NCBI RefSeq assembly: GCF_023701745.1
Contig: NZ_JAJOZB010000001.1
Coordinates: 8,045,001-8,109,000, forward strand
Length of the DNA stretch: 64,000 nt
Reading direction: 5' to 3'
Source of the DNA: Streptomyces sp. RKAG293
GTDB taxonomy: Bacteria > Actinomycetota > Actinomycetes > Streptomycetales > Streptomycetaceae
In this document: positions 50,061 to 60,035 of the stretch, piece after piece
How the letters are laid out: every line of letters begins with the position of its first letter
Numbering within the stretch: position 1 is the stretch's first letter
Translations under genes and position numbers: made by a program
Notes under the pieces: generated by a model
Database searches by the model: none
What the model was told of the DNA's origin: nothing
What the model saw: the letters and a program-made list of their open reading frames with translations, nothing else

Positions 50061-50536
50061 TGCCCCCGAACCCCGGCAGCGGAACCGTCCCGCCGGTCGC
50101 GCCCACCGCCTCGCGGGGCCGCGTCCCGGACCGGGCACCCGCCCCCGCCCACTGGAGCGGCGCTCCCGCCACCTGGGCGCACCGCCACCCGGCCGGGCGG
50201 GCGGTCAGCCTGGCGGTGGGCCTGAGCGCGCTGGGCGGGGCGGTGGCGCTGGGCGGGACACGCGACAAGGTGCTGTGGTTCTGCGCGGTGGCGCCGGACA
50301 CCGCCCTGCTGATCGGCATCGCCGGCGCGCCCACCTGGCACCGGATGCCGTCCTACGCGGTGCGCCCGTACAACCTGCTGCACTCGCCCGCGGTCCCGGC
50401 CGTCCTGCTGACGGCGGCGGCGCTCACCGGGCGCCGCCGCCTCGCCGTCGCGGGTCTCGCCTGGCTCGGGCACATCGGCTGGGACCGCGCCTGCGGTTAC
50501 GGACCGCGGGACGCGGCCGGCCACGTCACCAGGTGA
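50060..50536 (+). CDS. DUF4260 membrane protein
   Basis: The product is 158 residues with about four hydrophobic segments after a 40-residue polar start. The C-terminal LGHIGWDRACGYGPRDAAGH matches the signature of DUF4260, a family of small membrane proteins of unknown role. It is the last gene of the plus-strand operon, and its 3' end overlaps the convergent P450 gene by 11 bases. Confidence 0.78.
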   Translation: MPPNPGSGTVPPVAPTASRGRVPDRAPAPAHWSGAPATWAHRHPAGRAVSLAVGLSALGGAVALGGTRDKVLWFCAVAPDTALLIGIAGAPTWHRMPSYAVRPYNLLHSPAVPAVLLTAAALTGRRRLAVAGLAWLGHIGWDRACGYGPRDAAGHVTR

Positions 50537-51695
50537 CCGGCAGCGCCGTCAGCCGGTTCACCAGCAGTCCGGTGTGCATCGTGATGTCCTGCTCGGGAAC
50601 GGCCAGCCGCAGCTTCGGCAGCGCGCGCGCCAGCGTCGTCAGCGCGATCTCCAGTTCGGCGCGGGCCAGCGGCGCGCCCAGGCAGTGGTGGACGCCGTGA
50701 CCGAACGCCAGATGCGACGGGCCGGGCCGGCCGGGGTGGAAGGTGTCCGCGTCCGGGAAGACCCGCTCGTCGCGGTTGGCGGAGCAGATCGAGGCGATGA
50801 CGGCGCTGTTGGCGGGGATCGGCACGCCCGCGACCTCGGTGTCGCGCAGGGTCACCCGCAGCGGGCCGCCGTCGCCCATCGGGTTGTGGCGCAGCAGCTC
50901 CTCCACCACGGAGGCGGGCCGGCGCAGCAGCGTCGCGAAGCCGTCCGGCTCGCGCAGCAGGGTGAACACGCAGGTGCCGATCATTCCGGCGGTCGTCTCG
51001 TGCCCGGCGACCAGCAGCGTCATCGCCATCGTGAGCAGTTCCAGATGACTGAGGCTGCCGTGCTCGTCGTGCGCCTGCACCAGCGCGCTGAGCAGATCGT
51101 CGCCGGGCTCGCGGCGCTTGGCGCCGACCAGGTCCGCGAGATACCCCACCAGTTCGTCACGGTTGGCCCGCATCACCTCGGGGGAGTGCGCGGTGAGCGA
51201 CAGCAGCGCGTCGGACCAGCCGCGGAAGCGGTCCCGGTCCTCGTAGGGCACGCCCAGCAGCTCGCAGATGACGAAGGCGGGCAGCGGGAACGCGTAGGCG
51301 CCGATGAGGTCGACGCCCTCACCCGCGGTGATCATCCCGTCGACGAGCCGCTCGGCGGCCTGCTCGATCCGCGGCCGCAGCGCGCGCACCCGGCCCGCGG
51401 TGAACTCGGCGGTGACCAGGGCCCGCAGCCGGGTGTGCTCGGGCGGGTCCAGGGTGAACAGGCCACCCGCGTCGAACGGCATCGCGGTCAGTTTCGGGGC
51501 CTGCGGGAGGACGGTGGCCGCACGGCTGAAGTCGGCGCCGCCGAGCACTTCACGGACGTCCTCGTAACGGCTCACCAGATACCCCGGGTCGCCGCTGGGC
51601 AGGGTGACCCGGGCGACCGGGCAGCCCGCGCGGAGTTCCTGGTAGGCCGGTGGCACCTGCGTCGCGGACGGCCGGGGCGGCGGGTAGGTGGTCAC
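50526..51695 (-). CDS. Cytochrome P450
   Basis: The product is 389 residues, a soluble bacterial class. The I-helix LLVAGHETTAGMIG carries the acid-alcohol pair, the K-helix ExxR is in VVEELLRHNP, and the haem loop is LAFGHGVHHCLGAPLAR. GTG at 51695 has GAGGAG seven bases upstream; the long open frame beyond it is spurious. It would oxidise the polyketide or lipid chain. It is the only minus-strand gene between the operon and the acyl-AMP ligase, and diverges from the DUF6059-like gene. Confidence 0.94.
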   Translation of the reverse strand: MTTYPPPRPSATQVPPAYQELRAGCPVARVTLPSGDPGYLVSRYEDVREVLGGADFSRAATVLPQAPKLTAMPFDAGGLFTLDPPEHTRLRALVTAEFTAGRVRALRPRIEQAAERLVDGMITAGEGVDLIGAYAFPLPAFVICELLGVPYEDRDRFRGWSDALLSLTAHSPEVMRANRDELVGYLADLVGAKRREPGDDLLSALVQAHDEHGSLSHLELLTMAMTLLVAGHETTAGMIGTCVFTLLREPDGFATLLRRPASVVEELLRHNPMGDGGPLRVTLRDTEVAGVPIPANSAVIASICSANRDERVFPDADTFHPGRPGPSHLAFGHGVHHCLGAPLARAELEIALTTLARALPKLRLAVPEQDITMHTGLLVNRLTALPVTW

Positions 51696-51827
51696 AGTGA
51701 CACTCCTCGGGGGCGGTGGAGCGCCGGAGCGCGCCCCGGCCGAGCGTCCGCCGCGGGGCTCGTGATCCGGTCGACGTCCCGTCAAGGAAATCCGGTGGCA
51801 GCGGATCAGAACTTCCATGACTCGTGC

Positions 51828-51845
51828 TGGAGTCGTCCTTGAGCG
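51828..51845 (+). promoter_or_regulatory. Possible SARP half-sites before the DUF6059-like/acyl-AMP ligase unit
   Basis: TGGAGTC (51828) and TTGAGCG (51839) stand in the 11-bp spacing seen at the main operon promoter, in the 209-base divergent region with the P450 gene. They match each other at four of seven positions only, so this is a weak candidate. Confidence 0.3.
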
Positions 51846-51904
51846 GTCGCGGACACCATGGACGCAGCGCCGGACAGAGGCGCGGAATCCCACGGAGGCC
51901 TTAG

Positions 51905-52183
51905 ATGAGCCAGCTCGCCAAGTGGTCTGTCACCTACTTCCTGGGCCCGGTCTACCGGGCGTTGGTGACCTACGGGACGTTCTACGTGCCCATCACCCCG
52001 TACCTCTACCCGTCGGGCCGCACCGCGGGGCTGGGACGGCAGCAGCAGCGCCAGCCGGTGCCGAGTTTCGGCGGTCCCGTCGCCGGGCACCCGGAGGCCC
52101 TCCGTCCGGATGTCCCGCTGAGCTCCTTCGAACGCGAGGCGGCCCGCCAGCTGGGCCTTGTGCACGGGTTCGAACGCTCCTGA
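51905..52183 (+). CDS. Small DUF6059-like protein
   Basis: This 92-residue protein has an N-terminal helix SQLAKWSVTYFLGPVYRALVTYG followed by TFYVPITPYLYPSG. It resembles DUF6059, small proteins found in many Streptomyces secondary-metabolite clusters and of unknown role. GGAGG lies before the ATG. It precedes the acyl-AMP ligase on the same strand by 76 bases. Confidence 0.65.
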   Translation: MSQLAKWSVTYFLGPVYRALVTYGTFYVPITPYLYPSGRTAGLGRQQQRQPVPSFGGPVAGHPEALRPDVPLSSFEREAARQLGLVHGFERS

Positions 52184-52259
52184 CCACTCAGGTTCGAGGC
52201 GAGTTTGAGGCGACGCGCCCATTCTGACCCCGTACGGCGACGCCAACGGGGGAGCAGCC

Positions 52260-54017
52260 TTGTCTGGACAAGCGGACTTCGCAGAGTTAGTGCGGCAGCA
52301 GGCCGAGGCGCGGACCGGCCAAGAGGCCTTCGCCTTCATCGGGGAGGCCAGGGACGGGGCCGCGAAGGTCGACCGGATCTCCTACGGCCGGCTCGACCGG
52401 GAGGCCCGGCGGCTGGGCGCCTGGCTGCAGGACCACAACGCGGCCGGCAAGCGGGTGTTGATACTGCAGGACCAGGGTCCGCTGTTCATCGCCTGCTTCC
52501 TCGGTTGTCTGTACGCCGGAGCGGTCGCGGTGCCCGCCCCGCCGCCCGGCGGCACCCGCCGGCACATCGAACGCGTCGTCGGCATCGTCAAGGACTCCGC
52601 CGCGTCGTTCGCGCTCACCGACTCCCGCCACGCGCCGGTCATCTCCCAGCTGCTGGCCGAGGCAGGCCACGGCGACGTGGTGTGCCTGGCGACCGACGCG
52701 CTGCCCGCCGACGCCATCGCGCCGGCCGACCCGGACGACTGGCGGCGCCCGGACCTCTCGCTGGACGACCTGGCCTTCCTGCAGTACACCTCGGGCTCCA
52801 CCAGCGAGCCCAAGGGCGTGATGATCTCGCACCGCAATCTGCTCGCCAACCAGCGGGCGATCCAGCGGGCGATGGGCACCGGCGCCCGGTCCCGGATCGG
52901 CGGCTGGCTGCCCTTCCACCACGACATGGGCCTGGTCGGCCATCTGCTGCACCCGCTGTGGCTGGGCGCACAGGGCGTGATCATGCCGGCGATGAGTTTC
53001 GTACGGCGTCCCGTGCGCTGGCTGCAGATGGTCTCCGAGTACGGGATCACCACCGGCGGCGGCCCCAACTTCGCCTACGAGCTGTGCGTGCAGCGCGTCA
53101 CCGACGAGCAGGTCGCCGAACTGGACCTCTCCCGCTGGGAGAACGCCGTCAACGGGGCCGAGCCGGTGCGGGCCGAGACGCTCTGCGCCTTCGCCGAGAA
53201 GTTCAGGCCCGCCGGTCTCGACCCCTCGGCGCTCTACCCCTGCTACGGGATGGCGGAGGCGACGCTGCTGGTGTCCGGCGGCATCCCCGGCAGCCGGGCG
53301 CCCCAACTCCCGGTGGACGCCGCCGCGCTGGAGCGCCACCGGCTGGAGGACCCCACGCCCGGCCGGCCCGTCCGTACCCTGGTCGGCTCCGGTCTGGTCC
53401 GGGACTTCGACCTGCGGATCGTCGACCCGGAGAGCGGCCGGGTGAAGATGCCCGGCGCCATAGGCGAGATCTGGATCCGTGGCGACAGCGTCGCGCAGGG
53501 GTACTGGAACCGGCCCGCCGAGACCTCGTACGCCTTCCAGGCGGTCACCGCGAGCGGGGAGAGCGGCTTCCTGCGCACCGGGGACCTCGGAGTGGTGCGC
53601 GACGGCGAGCTGTTCGTCACCGGGCGGCTGAAGGACGTCATGATCGTCGCCGGGCGCAATCTGTACCCGCAGGACGTGGAGCGCACCGTGCAGCGGGTGA
53701 GCGCCCTGTTCAGCTCGACGGTGGTCTTCGCCGTCGACTCCGACCGCGAGCACGTGGTGGTGGTCCAGGAGGTACGGTCCGGGCGCACCTTCGACGCCGA
53801 CCTGCCCGGCCTGGTGTCGCAGGTGCAGCAGAAGGTGTCGCGGGAGTTCGCGATGCCGGTGCGCAACGTGGTGCTGGTCAGGCCCGGGACCGTGCGCAGG
53901 ACCACCAGCGGCAAGCTGCAGCGCGCCGCCATGCGGCAGTTGTTCCTCGCCGACCGGCTGCGGCCGCTGCACGAGGTGGTCGATCCGGACCTGAAGCGTC
54001 TGGTGCGGCACGGCTGA
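52260..54017 (+). CDS. Fatty acyl-AMP ligase (FAAL)
   Basis: The product is 585 residues. FAAL markers: FLQYTSGSTSEPKGVMISH, the insertion-type WLPFHHDMGLVGHLLHPLW, NGAEPVRAET and CYGMAEATLLVSGG, then FLRTGDLGVVRDGELFVTGR. FAALs adenylate a fatty acid and pass it to an ACP instead of CoA, so this enzyme probably primes ACP 1. The TTG start follows GGGGGAG. Codon 10 is TTA (52287-52289), the rare codon read by the bldA tRNA in Streptomyces. Confidence 0.92.
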   Translation: MSGQADFAELVRQQAEARTGQEAFAFIGEARDGAAKVDRISYGRLDREARRLGAWLQDHNAAGKRVLILQDQGPLFIACFLGCLYAGAVAVPAPPPGGTRRHIERVVGIVKDSAASFALTDSRHAPVISQLLAEAGHGDVVCLATDALPADAIAPADPDDWRRPDLSLDDLAFLQYTSGSTSEPKGVMISHRNLLANQRAIQRAMGTGARSRIGGWLPFHHDMGLVGHLLHPLWLGAQGVIMPAMSFVRRPVRWLQMVSEYGITTGGGPNFAYELCVQRVTDEQVAELDLSRWENAVNGAEPVRAETLCAFAEKFRPAGLDPSALYPCYGMAEATLLVSGGIPGSRAPQLPVDAAALERHRLEDPTPGRPVRTLVGSGLVRDFDLRIVDPESGRVKMPGAIGEIWIRGDSVAQGYWNRPAETSYAFQAVTASGESGFLRTGDLGVVRDGELFVTGRLKDVMIVAGRNLYPQDVERTVQRVSALFSSTVVFAVDSDREHVVVVQEVRSGRTFDADLPGLVSQVQQKVSREFAMPVRNVVLVRPGTVRRTTSGKLQRAAMRQLFLADRLRPLHEVVDPDLKRLVRHG

Positions 54018-54186
54018 GCCGGTTCCCGGCCGGTCCCGGCCAACTCCTCGTCATGGTCCGGACGTCATATCCTGCGCTCTTGGGCACCTGCCCTCCACGT
54101 AATCTGCTCATCCGTGTGCTGAACGTGGCCAAATCTGCGATCCTGTCACCCGGAAGTGGGCAGTTGGGAGCCGGGAGGCGCGACGC

Positions 54187-54792
54187 ATGATTCACGTTCT
54201 CCTCGCGGAGGACATGCACATGGTCCGCGGTGCGCTGGTCGCCCTGCTGAACCTCGAGGTCGACATCAAGGTCATTGCCGAGGTGGAGTCCGGGGACGAG
54301 ATCGTGCCGACGTCCGTCCGGATGCGCCCCGATGTAGCGGTGATCGACATCGATCTTCCGGGCATCGACGGTCTGACCGCCGCCGCGGAACTGCATCAGC
54401 AGATGCCGTCCTGCCGGACGTTGATCCTCACGAGCCTCGGCAGACCCGGCAACCTCCGCCGGGCCCTGGACGCGCATGTCTCCGGATTCATCCTCAAGGA
54501 CGCGCCGCCGGCCAAGCTGGCCCAGGCGATCCGCAGTGTGCGCGCGGGGGAGCGGGTGATCGACTCCCATCTCGCCCTGGCGGCCTGGGACACCGGCGAG
54601 AACCCGCTCACCCGGCGCGAGGTCGAGGTCCTGCGGCTGACCGCCAACGGCGCGGAGGCGGTGGAGATAGCCGCCCGGCTGTTCCTGTCGGTCGGCACGG
54701 TGCGCAACTATCTGACGACCATCCTCGCCAAGCTCAACGCGCGTAACAAGGTCGACGCCATCAGGATCGCCCGCGACGCGGGCTGGCTGTAA
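54187..54792 (+). CDS. LuxR/NarL-family response regulator
   Basis: The product is 201 residues. The receiver has phosphoacceptor Asp54 in DVAVIDIDLPG, Thr in LILTSLG and Lys in GFILKDAPP. The LuxR helix-turn-helix is NPLTRREVEVLRLTANGAEAVEIA with SVGTVRNYLTTILAKL, the DesR-like form. It is convergent with the histidine kinase at 54860, its likely partner, 67 bases apart. That the pair straddles the boundary between the acyl-ligase side and the RiPP operon links the two halves. Confidence 0.93.
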   Translation: MIHVLLAEDMHMVRGALVALLNLEVDIKVIAEVESGDEIVPTSVRMRPDVAVIDIDLPGIDGLTAAAELHQQMPSCRTLILTSLGRPGNLRRALDAHVSGFILKDAPPAKLAQAIRSVRAGERVIDSHLALAAWDTGENPLTRREVEVLRLTANGAEAVEIAARLFLSVGTVRNYLTTILAKLNARNKVDAIRIARDAGWL

Positions 54793-54859
54793 CGACCGGA
54801 CGCTGGGGCGGCGGGTGGACCGCCCCGCCGGCCGCCGCGCGTACCGGACCGTCGGTCTG

Positions 54860-56017
54860 CTACGCCGCCGCGCCGGCCAGCGGTACCAGCGCGACCAGCC
54901 GGAACCAGCCGTCCTCGGCCGCCGCGGCGTTGAGCGTGCCGCCCAGTTCACCGAGCCTCGTGCAGAGGTTGTCGAGCCCTCGGCCGTCCCGCCGGGTCGC
55001 GACCGGCGGCGAGCTGTTGAGCCCGTCGTTCTCCAGCCGCAGGCGCACCACGCCCTTGTCCAGGACCACTTCGATGACGCAGTGCTGCGCCTTGCTGTGC
55101 CGCAGCAGGTTCGACACGCCCTCCCGCAGCACGGTGGACAGCACCGTGTTGACCCGGTCCTCCAGCGGCCCGCAGTCGACCGTCACCACGGTGGCGATGT
55201 CGGCCGAGACCAGTACGGCCCGGGTGGCGGCTATCTCGGCGGCCAGCGACATGTCGCGGTATCTGCTGGCGACCATGCGCACATCGGACAGTGCCTGACG
55301 GGAGATGGCCAGCATCGTGGAGATCTCCTCGCAGGCCCGCTCCGGCTGGCTGTTCACCAGCCGGTAGACGAGCTCTCCCTTGAGGGTGATCGCGGAGAGG
55401 CTGTAGCCGAGCAGATCGTGCAGATCCCTCGCGACCCGGTCGCGCTCCTGCGCCACCGCCAGCCGGGCGAGTTCGGCGCGGGCCCGCTGCACCTCGACGA
55501 GCAGGTCCACCAGCCGGGTCAGCCCGAAGATCGACAGGCCGATGATCGCGGCGCCGCAGCCGTAGTAGAAGGAGGTGAACGAATCGGCGCCGAGCTGTTT
55601 CTCGATCAGGAACAGCGTGACCGACACCGTTCCCGCGCTGATCCATCCGGCGGCGCCGGGTATCCAGAGCAGGAGGGATCCGGAGAAGAAGCCGGGCATC
55701 CCCACCCAGCTCTCCTTGAAGATCAGGAAGGGGATGTAGGTGAGCAGGCCCTGCGCGGACAGCGTCCAGATCCAGTAACGGGGTCTGGCGCCACCGCGAT
55801 TGGGCAGCGAGTGCAGATTCTGCAGCAGGAACAGCAGGATCAGTATCGGGATCCCCAACGCGATGTCACGCGTCGCGACATGCCGTCCCAACATGCTCGA
55901 TATCGCCAGCGCCAGATAACCGAACGTCGTCAGCGCGACGATGACCCGGCCGAGCCGGGGCACAGGAATGTCGCCACCTGACAGATCGTGTTCTACCTGC
56001 CCCCGTGCACCGACCAT
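54860..56017 (-). CDS. DesK-like sensor histidine kinase
   Basis: The product is 385 residues. About five membrane helices lie in the first 170 residues, followed by a coiled segment (VEVQRARAELARLAVAQERDR). The HisKA_3 phosphoacceptor is in VARDLHDLLGYSLSAI. The HATPase contains REGVSNLLRHSKA and DGRGLDNLCTRLGELGG. ATG at 56017 (MVGARGQ) follows GGGGAGA. It is the last gene of the RiPP operon, 25 bases after the dehydrogenase gene. Desaturase-type kinases often sense membrane state; a membrane-active product as signal is a guess. Confidence 0.9.
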   Translation of the reverse strand: MVGARGQVEHDLSGGDIPVPRLGRVIVALTTFGYLALAISSMLGRHVATRDIALGIPILILLFLLQNLHSLPNRGGARPRYWIWTLSAQGLLTYIPFLIFKESWVGMPGFFSGSLLLWIPGAAGWISAGTVSVTLFLIEKQLGADSFTSFYYGCGAAIIGLSIFGLTRLVDLLVEVQRARAELARLAVAQERDRVARDLHDLLGYSLSAITLKGELVYRLVNSQPERACEEISTMLAISRQALSDVRMVASRYRDMSLAAEIAATRAVLVSADIATVVTVDCGPLEDRVNTVLSTVLREGVSNLLRHSKAQHCVIEVVLDKGVVRLRLENDGLNSSPPVATRRDGRGLDNLCTRLGELGGTLNAAAAEDGWFRLVALVPLAGAAA

Positions 56018-56042
56018 TACTTGTCTCCCCTGCAGCAATGGA

Positions 56043-57674
56043 TCAGCGGTCATCGTGCTGAGCACCAGGCCGTGCCGGAAGACTACTCGCTACGGGATGA
56101 ACTTGAATTGCTGTTGCCGCGCATCTGTCGCCCCAATCGCTGTCATTGACCGGGTAGCCCATGGCACTTTCTGCCGCGGCGGTGGTGTCGTCCGGTGCCA
56201 GCGGGCCGAGCAGCAGCTCGCCGATACTCGATTCCTCGCGCCAGTCAAGACCGAACGCCTGGGCGGACGTTTCGATGTCGCCGCTGCCCAGCGGCAGCGG
56301 AGCGAGCCGCATCGCCGTGGCCACCAGGCACATCGTCTGCTGGACCACGCCCACGTGCTTGAGCGCGAGGGCGTACCACATACCGCTGTATTTCCAGGAC
56401 AGCCTGCGGAAGCGCGCGGTGATGGTGATGAGGACCTGGGGTGTCGTGGTCATACCCGCGGCGGCGCTCGCATGCGCCAGGAGTTCGGCGGCTGAGTTCG
56501 ACGGGTCGTCCAGCTGTACGAGACAGTGGCCGTAGGGGTCGTAGTAGTAATTGCCGGGCGCCAGTCCCGCGCAGCGGCTGAGCGTGATGTAGCACTCCAG
56601 CTCATAGGCCGATCCGCCGCTTGGATAGGGCCGGCTACTGGCGGGATAGGAGGCGGGCTCCAGACCGATACTGCTGTACAGCGAACGGATCCGCGCTATC
56701 CGGTAGAGGAACTCGCCCAACTGTCGTTCATTGAGCGGCTCCTCCGCGTAGGTACGGGTGGACCGTCGGGTCTCCAGCACCGCGGTCAGCGGCGGGTCGG
56801 CCGCCAGCACCGCGTCGAGATCGGGCCGGAACAGCGGGATACGCTCCCCGTCCGGAGTGCTCTTGACGGCCGGTTCCGGGGACAACTGGCCGAGGTAGGG
56901 GAACGTGGCCCCGAAGTCGCCGTCGTGCCGGCCGAGCCGGGTACGGGTGTGGAAGAGCAGCTCGTTCGGTGTCCAGGTGATGAGTGAGGGATCGTGGTCC
57001 TCGGCGAACACCACCGCGCCGTTCTCGTCGTGCTCGCCGAGCGTGACCATGCCGGCGGCGGTGAGATAGGCGACGATGTCCGCGACGACGCCGTCCGCGA
57101 CCGGCAGCGCGGCCGTCGCGGCCTTCAGAGTGGTGGCCTTGCCGAGCACCCCGACCACCCAGGCGGCCTCGGGCCGGTGGAACTGCGCCCGGTGCAGGGA
57201 CAGCGCGGACTCCAGGACCAGCAGCTCGTCCCTGGTCTGCAGTACCGCGAACCGGGAGAGCCGCAGCGGCTGGTCGGGCGGCACCGACCGGATGTCCAGC
57301 CGGGCGCCGCGCGCGATCGGAACCATGTCCAGCAGCTGCGGTTCTGTGTCGTCCAGACCCAGGGAGCGGACGACGAGGTAGGAGATGCTGTCCAGTAACG
57401 CCAGCAGCCGGGCCCGGTCGCTCGCCGTGATCTCGGCGTACGGCCGGGGGGTGGCGCGCAGGATGTTCTCCAGATCGACAGGTCCGAAGCTCATCCTGCG
57501 CAGTGACTCGTAGACCAGTTCGTCGGAGCCGGCCACCATCACATCACCCCACCGGCTGTGCAGCACCGCCCCGCCGGCGGAGGACGCCCGTTCCAGATGG
57601 ACGTCCTCCCGTAGCGACCACAAGGAGACCCTGCGCAGGTCGGTGCCTACGTCGGGGCGTGGTTCTGGGTGCAC
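56043..57674 (-). CDS. SagB/ThcOx-type azoline dehydrogenase
   Basis: The product is 543 residues. The C-terminal 230 residues are the FMN nitroreductase fold of SagB: LETRRSTRTYAEEPLNERQLGEFLYR, SSRPYPSGGSAYELECYI, NYYYDPYGHCLVQL and AAGMTTTPQVLITI. The first 300 residues form the RiPP-recognition-like and winged-helix part found in long actinobacterial members. Role in azole RiPPs: oxidation of thiazolines or oxazolines to aromatic thiazoles or oxazoles. The GTG start has AAGGAGA. It lies 38 bases after the cyclodehydratase. Confidence 0.9.
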   Translation of the reverse strand: MHPEPRPDVGTDLRRVSLWSLREDVHLERASSAGGAVLHSRWGDVMVAGSDELVYESLRRMSFGPVDLENILRATPRPYAEITASDRARLLALLDSISYLVVRSLGLDDTEPQLLDMVPIARGARLDIRSVPPDQPLRLSRFAVLQTRDELLVLESALSLHRAQFHRPEAAWVVGVLGKATTLKAATAALPVADGVVADIVAYLTAAGMVTLGEHDENGAVVFAEDHDPSLITWTPNELLFHTRTRLGRHDGDFGATFPYLGQLSPEPAVKSTPDGERIPLFRPDLDAVLAADPPLTAVLETRRSTRTYAEEPLNERQLGEFLYRIARIRSLYSSIGLEPASYPASSRPYPSGGSAYELECYITLSRCAGLAPGNYYYDPYGHCLVQLDDPSNSAAELLAHASAAAGMTTTPQVLITITARFRRLSWKYSGMWYALALKHVGVVQQTMCLVATAMRLAPLPLGSGDIETSAQAFGLDWREESSIGELLLGPLAPDDTTAAAESAMGYPVNDSDWGDRCAATAIQVHPVASSLPARPGAQHDDR

Positions 57675-57712
57675 AGGGGGTCTCCTTCAGCTGCGGTGGT
57701 ACGGACGCGATG

Positions 57713-59998
57713 TCAGAGGAAGAGAGGAACCGGATTCAGTTTCTCGTACCCCAGTGGCGTCGTGCGACGGCCCAGCAGAACCGGGACGTCGAACAGGCGG
57801 CCCGGTGCGAAACGGGCCCAGAAGTGGCGCAGTCCCGGCACGATGACCTTGACGACCGGCAGGCCGATGTCGGGCCTCGTCTGGTCCAGGACCAGTAGTT
57901 CCATGCCCTTGGCCTCCACCATGCGCTGGATGGCCATGACGTCGTCGAGCAGATCCGGGCGGGCGGCGTACGCGTAGTCGCCCGGAGTGCGCAGCGGAGC
58001 CCCCGGATCGGGCAGCAGATACGGCTGGTTGGCGACGGTGGCCGTACGGCACCACTCCAGGATGTCGTCGCCGGTGCAGTCGTAACCCTGGCCGTCCGGG
58101 CGGGCGTTCATGACGTAGGGCAGCATCTGGTCGAGTTCGGTGAGCGCCCGGCGCAGCGCGACCCGCATGTCGAAGTGCGCGCCGAGCCCGATCACGATGT
58201 CCTCGTCCTCCTTGTCCGTGCGCCGGGACAGGGCCGCCACCGTGGGGATGCCGAAGTCGGCGGTCAGGTCCAGGGCCCACACCTCGCGGTTGCGGCCCGC
58301 GTACAGCGCGCGCCGCTCCGCGATCCAGGGCTCCTCGAACGCGCTGAGACTGAGCCCCGGCTGGCAGGTGCGGTTGTACCACCACAGCGCCGTCGAGTCG
58401 CGCTCCACGAGTTCCAGGAACCCCTGGACGATGGCGTCCTCCAGACTGCTGCCGGCCGCACAGCCGTTGGAGTCGGCCGAGCAGAAGCCGCGGCCGGACG
58501 CCCCGGGGGTGTTGTAGTACATGAGGCTGGTCGGCAGCAGCCGCTGCCGGCGCTCGGTGAGCGACCAGACGGGAGTCCAGTCCACCTCCGCGTCGGCGTC
58601 GAACACCTGGTTCACCTGGTGGAAGTCGCCGTGCGTCGCGTTCCAGCCGTCCCGGTCCGCGTACTGCCGCTCGTCGAAGAGCTGGCAGCGGTTCGGGTGG
58701 ATGGCCCGGTCGCCGAGGTTCCGCAGTGAATCGCGGACCCGCAGCTCCTCGCCGGTGAAGACGCCGGAGAATCTCTCGAGCGCCTCGCACAGCGCCCCGA
58801 CCTCGGCCTCCACCGACGTGACGCCCTTGCCGGCGCTCATGCCGCGGAAGCCCTGCCGCAACGAACGCAGACCGGGCGTCCCCAGCGCCATGTTGTGCCC
58901 CGCCCGGTACACCTGGAGTCCGGGTGGCGCGGCCGGGTCGGGGCCGAGCTGACTCACCACCCCGGTCACCGGGCTGACGTGCGACCGGTAACGGGCCAGC
59001 ACGTTCTCCGGGGAGGCGGACCGGTCGCCGCTGCCGTTCGCGTACGCCTTGGTGCGCGAACGCAGTGGCAGCGGACGACCGATCCGTTCGGTGCTGCGTG
59101 CCGGATCACCGCAGTGGGTGCACTGCGGGCGGCGCTGTACCGCGTGATGACGGGCCGTCATCGTGAAGTTGTCCAGGGTGAGGACGGACTGCTGCCCGTG
59201 ATAGCGGTGTCCCGCCATCCATTTCGCCGCTTCGAGCGCCACCATGTGCAGTCCCACCCCCTGACTCGGGGGTATCGAGGCCTGCGGAATCAGCAGCGGA
59301 CCGGAACGGCCCAGAGTGCGCTGAACGTGGTTCTCCACTTCCCGGTGACCGCGCAGCCGGTGGGCGAGGCAGTTCCAGCACGGGCCCTCACCCGGCTGGA
59401 ATACGGGGCCGAGCCAGATGTCGGCCCCGTGCGGCTTCGCGAGCAGCCACGGCCGGCCGGCCGCGCGGTGTGCGGTGTCGACGGCGGCCAGTTCACTGGC
59501 CAGGTAGTCGTCACAGACCACGACGGAGAGGTCGGTGCGCGGAATCTCGCAGCTCGACCCGGCGACCGCCGAGGTGGTGTCGACCGACAGCCCGGTGGCC
59601 TGCAGAGCGGCCCGCACCGCACTGCCGTCGACCGCGCCGACCGTGAGGATGCGGACGGATCCGTCCGCGAGCCGGGCGGCGGTCCGAGCACCGTCGAGTC
59701 CGGCCAGTTCCCAGAACGCGAGGCCTGTCCTGGCCGGGTTCTCCAGCGTGCGTGCGGTACGCCGGAAGTCGACCAGCGCGGCATTGGCGAGTTGCGCCAA
59801 CACGTATCCGATCTGCTCCGGAGCGAGTTCCCGTGAGGCGTCCCGGATTATCTCGTTCAATCCCCGGCGGCCGTCCATGAGCGGAGCAACCAGCTCCAAC
59901 TGAGGACAGTCGATCATCTTCACGTCCCGTTCCGAGAAGAGATAAGTACCCTCACCCGGAATCACTTCAGCGCGCAAATGAGCCTTGAACTCGGTCAC
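57713..59998 (-). CDS. Fused E1-like/YcaO azoline cyclodehydratase
   Basis: The product is 761 residues. The N-terminal 320 residues are an Ocin-ThiF-like partner domain: leader-binding winged helix, then zinc-ribbon Cys pairs CWNC and CTHC. The C-terminal 440 residues are YcaO, with ATP/Mg contacts SVEAEVGALCEALERFSG and GSSLEDAIVQGFLELVERD. The end LNPVPLFL is the proline-bearing YcaO C-terminus. It binds the precursor leader and converts Cys, Ser or Thr of the core into azolines at ATP cost. GTG start lies 37 bases after the precursor gene. Confidence 0.93.
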   Translation of the reverse strand: MTEFKAHLRAEVIPGEGTYLFSERDVKMIDCPQLELVAPLMDGRRGLNEIIRDASRELAPEQIGYVLAQLANAALVDFRRTARTLENPARTGLAFWELAGLDGARTAARLADGSVRILTVGAVDGSAVRAALQATGLSVDTTSAVAGSSCEIPRTDLSVVVCDDYLASELAAVDTAHRAAGRPWLLAKPHGADIWLGPVFQPGEGPCWNCLAHRLRGHREVENHVQRTLGRSGPLLIPQASIPPSQGVGLHMVALEAAKWMAGHRYHGQQSVLTLDNFTMTARHHAVQRRPQCTHCGDPARSTERIGRPLPLRSRTKAYANGSGDRSASPENVLARYRSHVSPVTGVVSQLGPDPAAPPGLQVYRAGHNMALGTPGLRSLRQGFRGMSAGKGVTSVEAEVGALCEALERFSGVFTGEELRVRDSLRNLGDRAIHPNRCQLFDERQYADRDGWNATHGDFHQVNQVFDADAEVDWTPVWSLTERRQRLLPTSLMYYNTPGASGRGFCSADSNGCAAGSSLEDAIVQGFLELVERDSTALWWYNRTCQPGLSLSAFEEPWIAERRALYAGRNREVWALDLTADFGIPTVAALSRRTDKEDEDIVIGLGAHFDMRVALRRALTELDQMLPYVMNARPDGQGYDCTGDDILEWCRTATVANQPYLLPDPGAPLRTPGDYAYAARPDLLDDVMAIQRMVEAKGMELLVLDQTRPDIGLPVVKVIVPGLRHFWARFAPGRLFDVPVLLGRRTTPLGYEKLNPVPLFL

Positions 59999-60035
59999 AG
60001 CAGCATCCCCCTCATGCCTGTCCGGTTTTATTGGC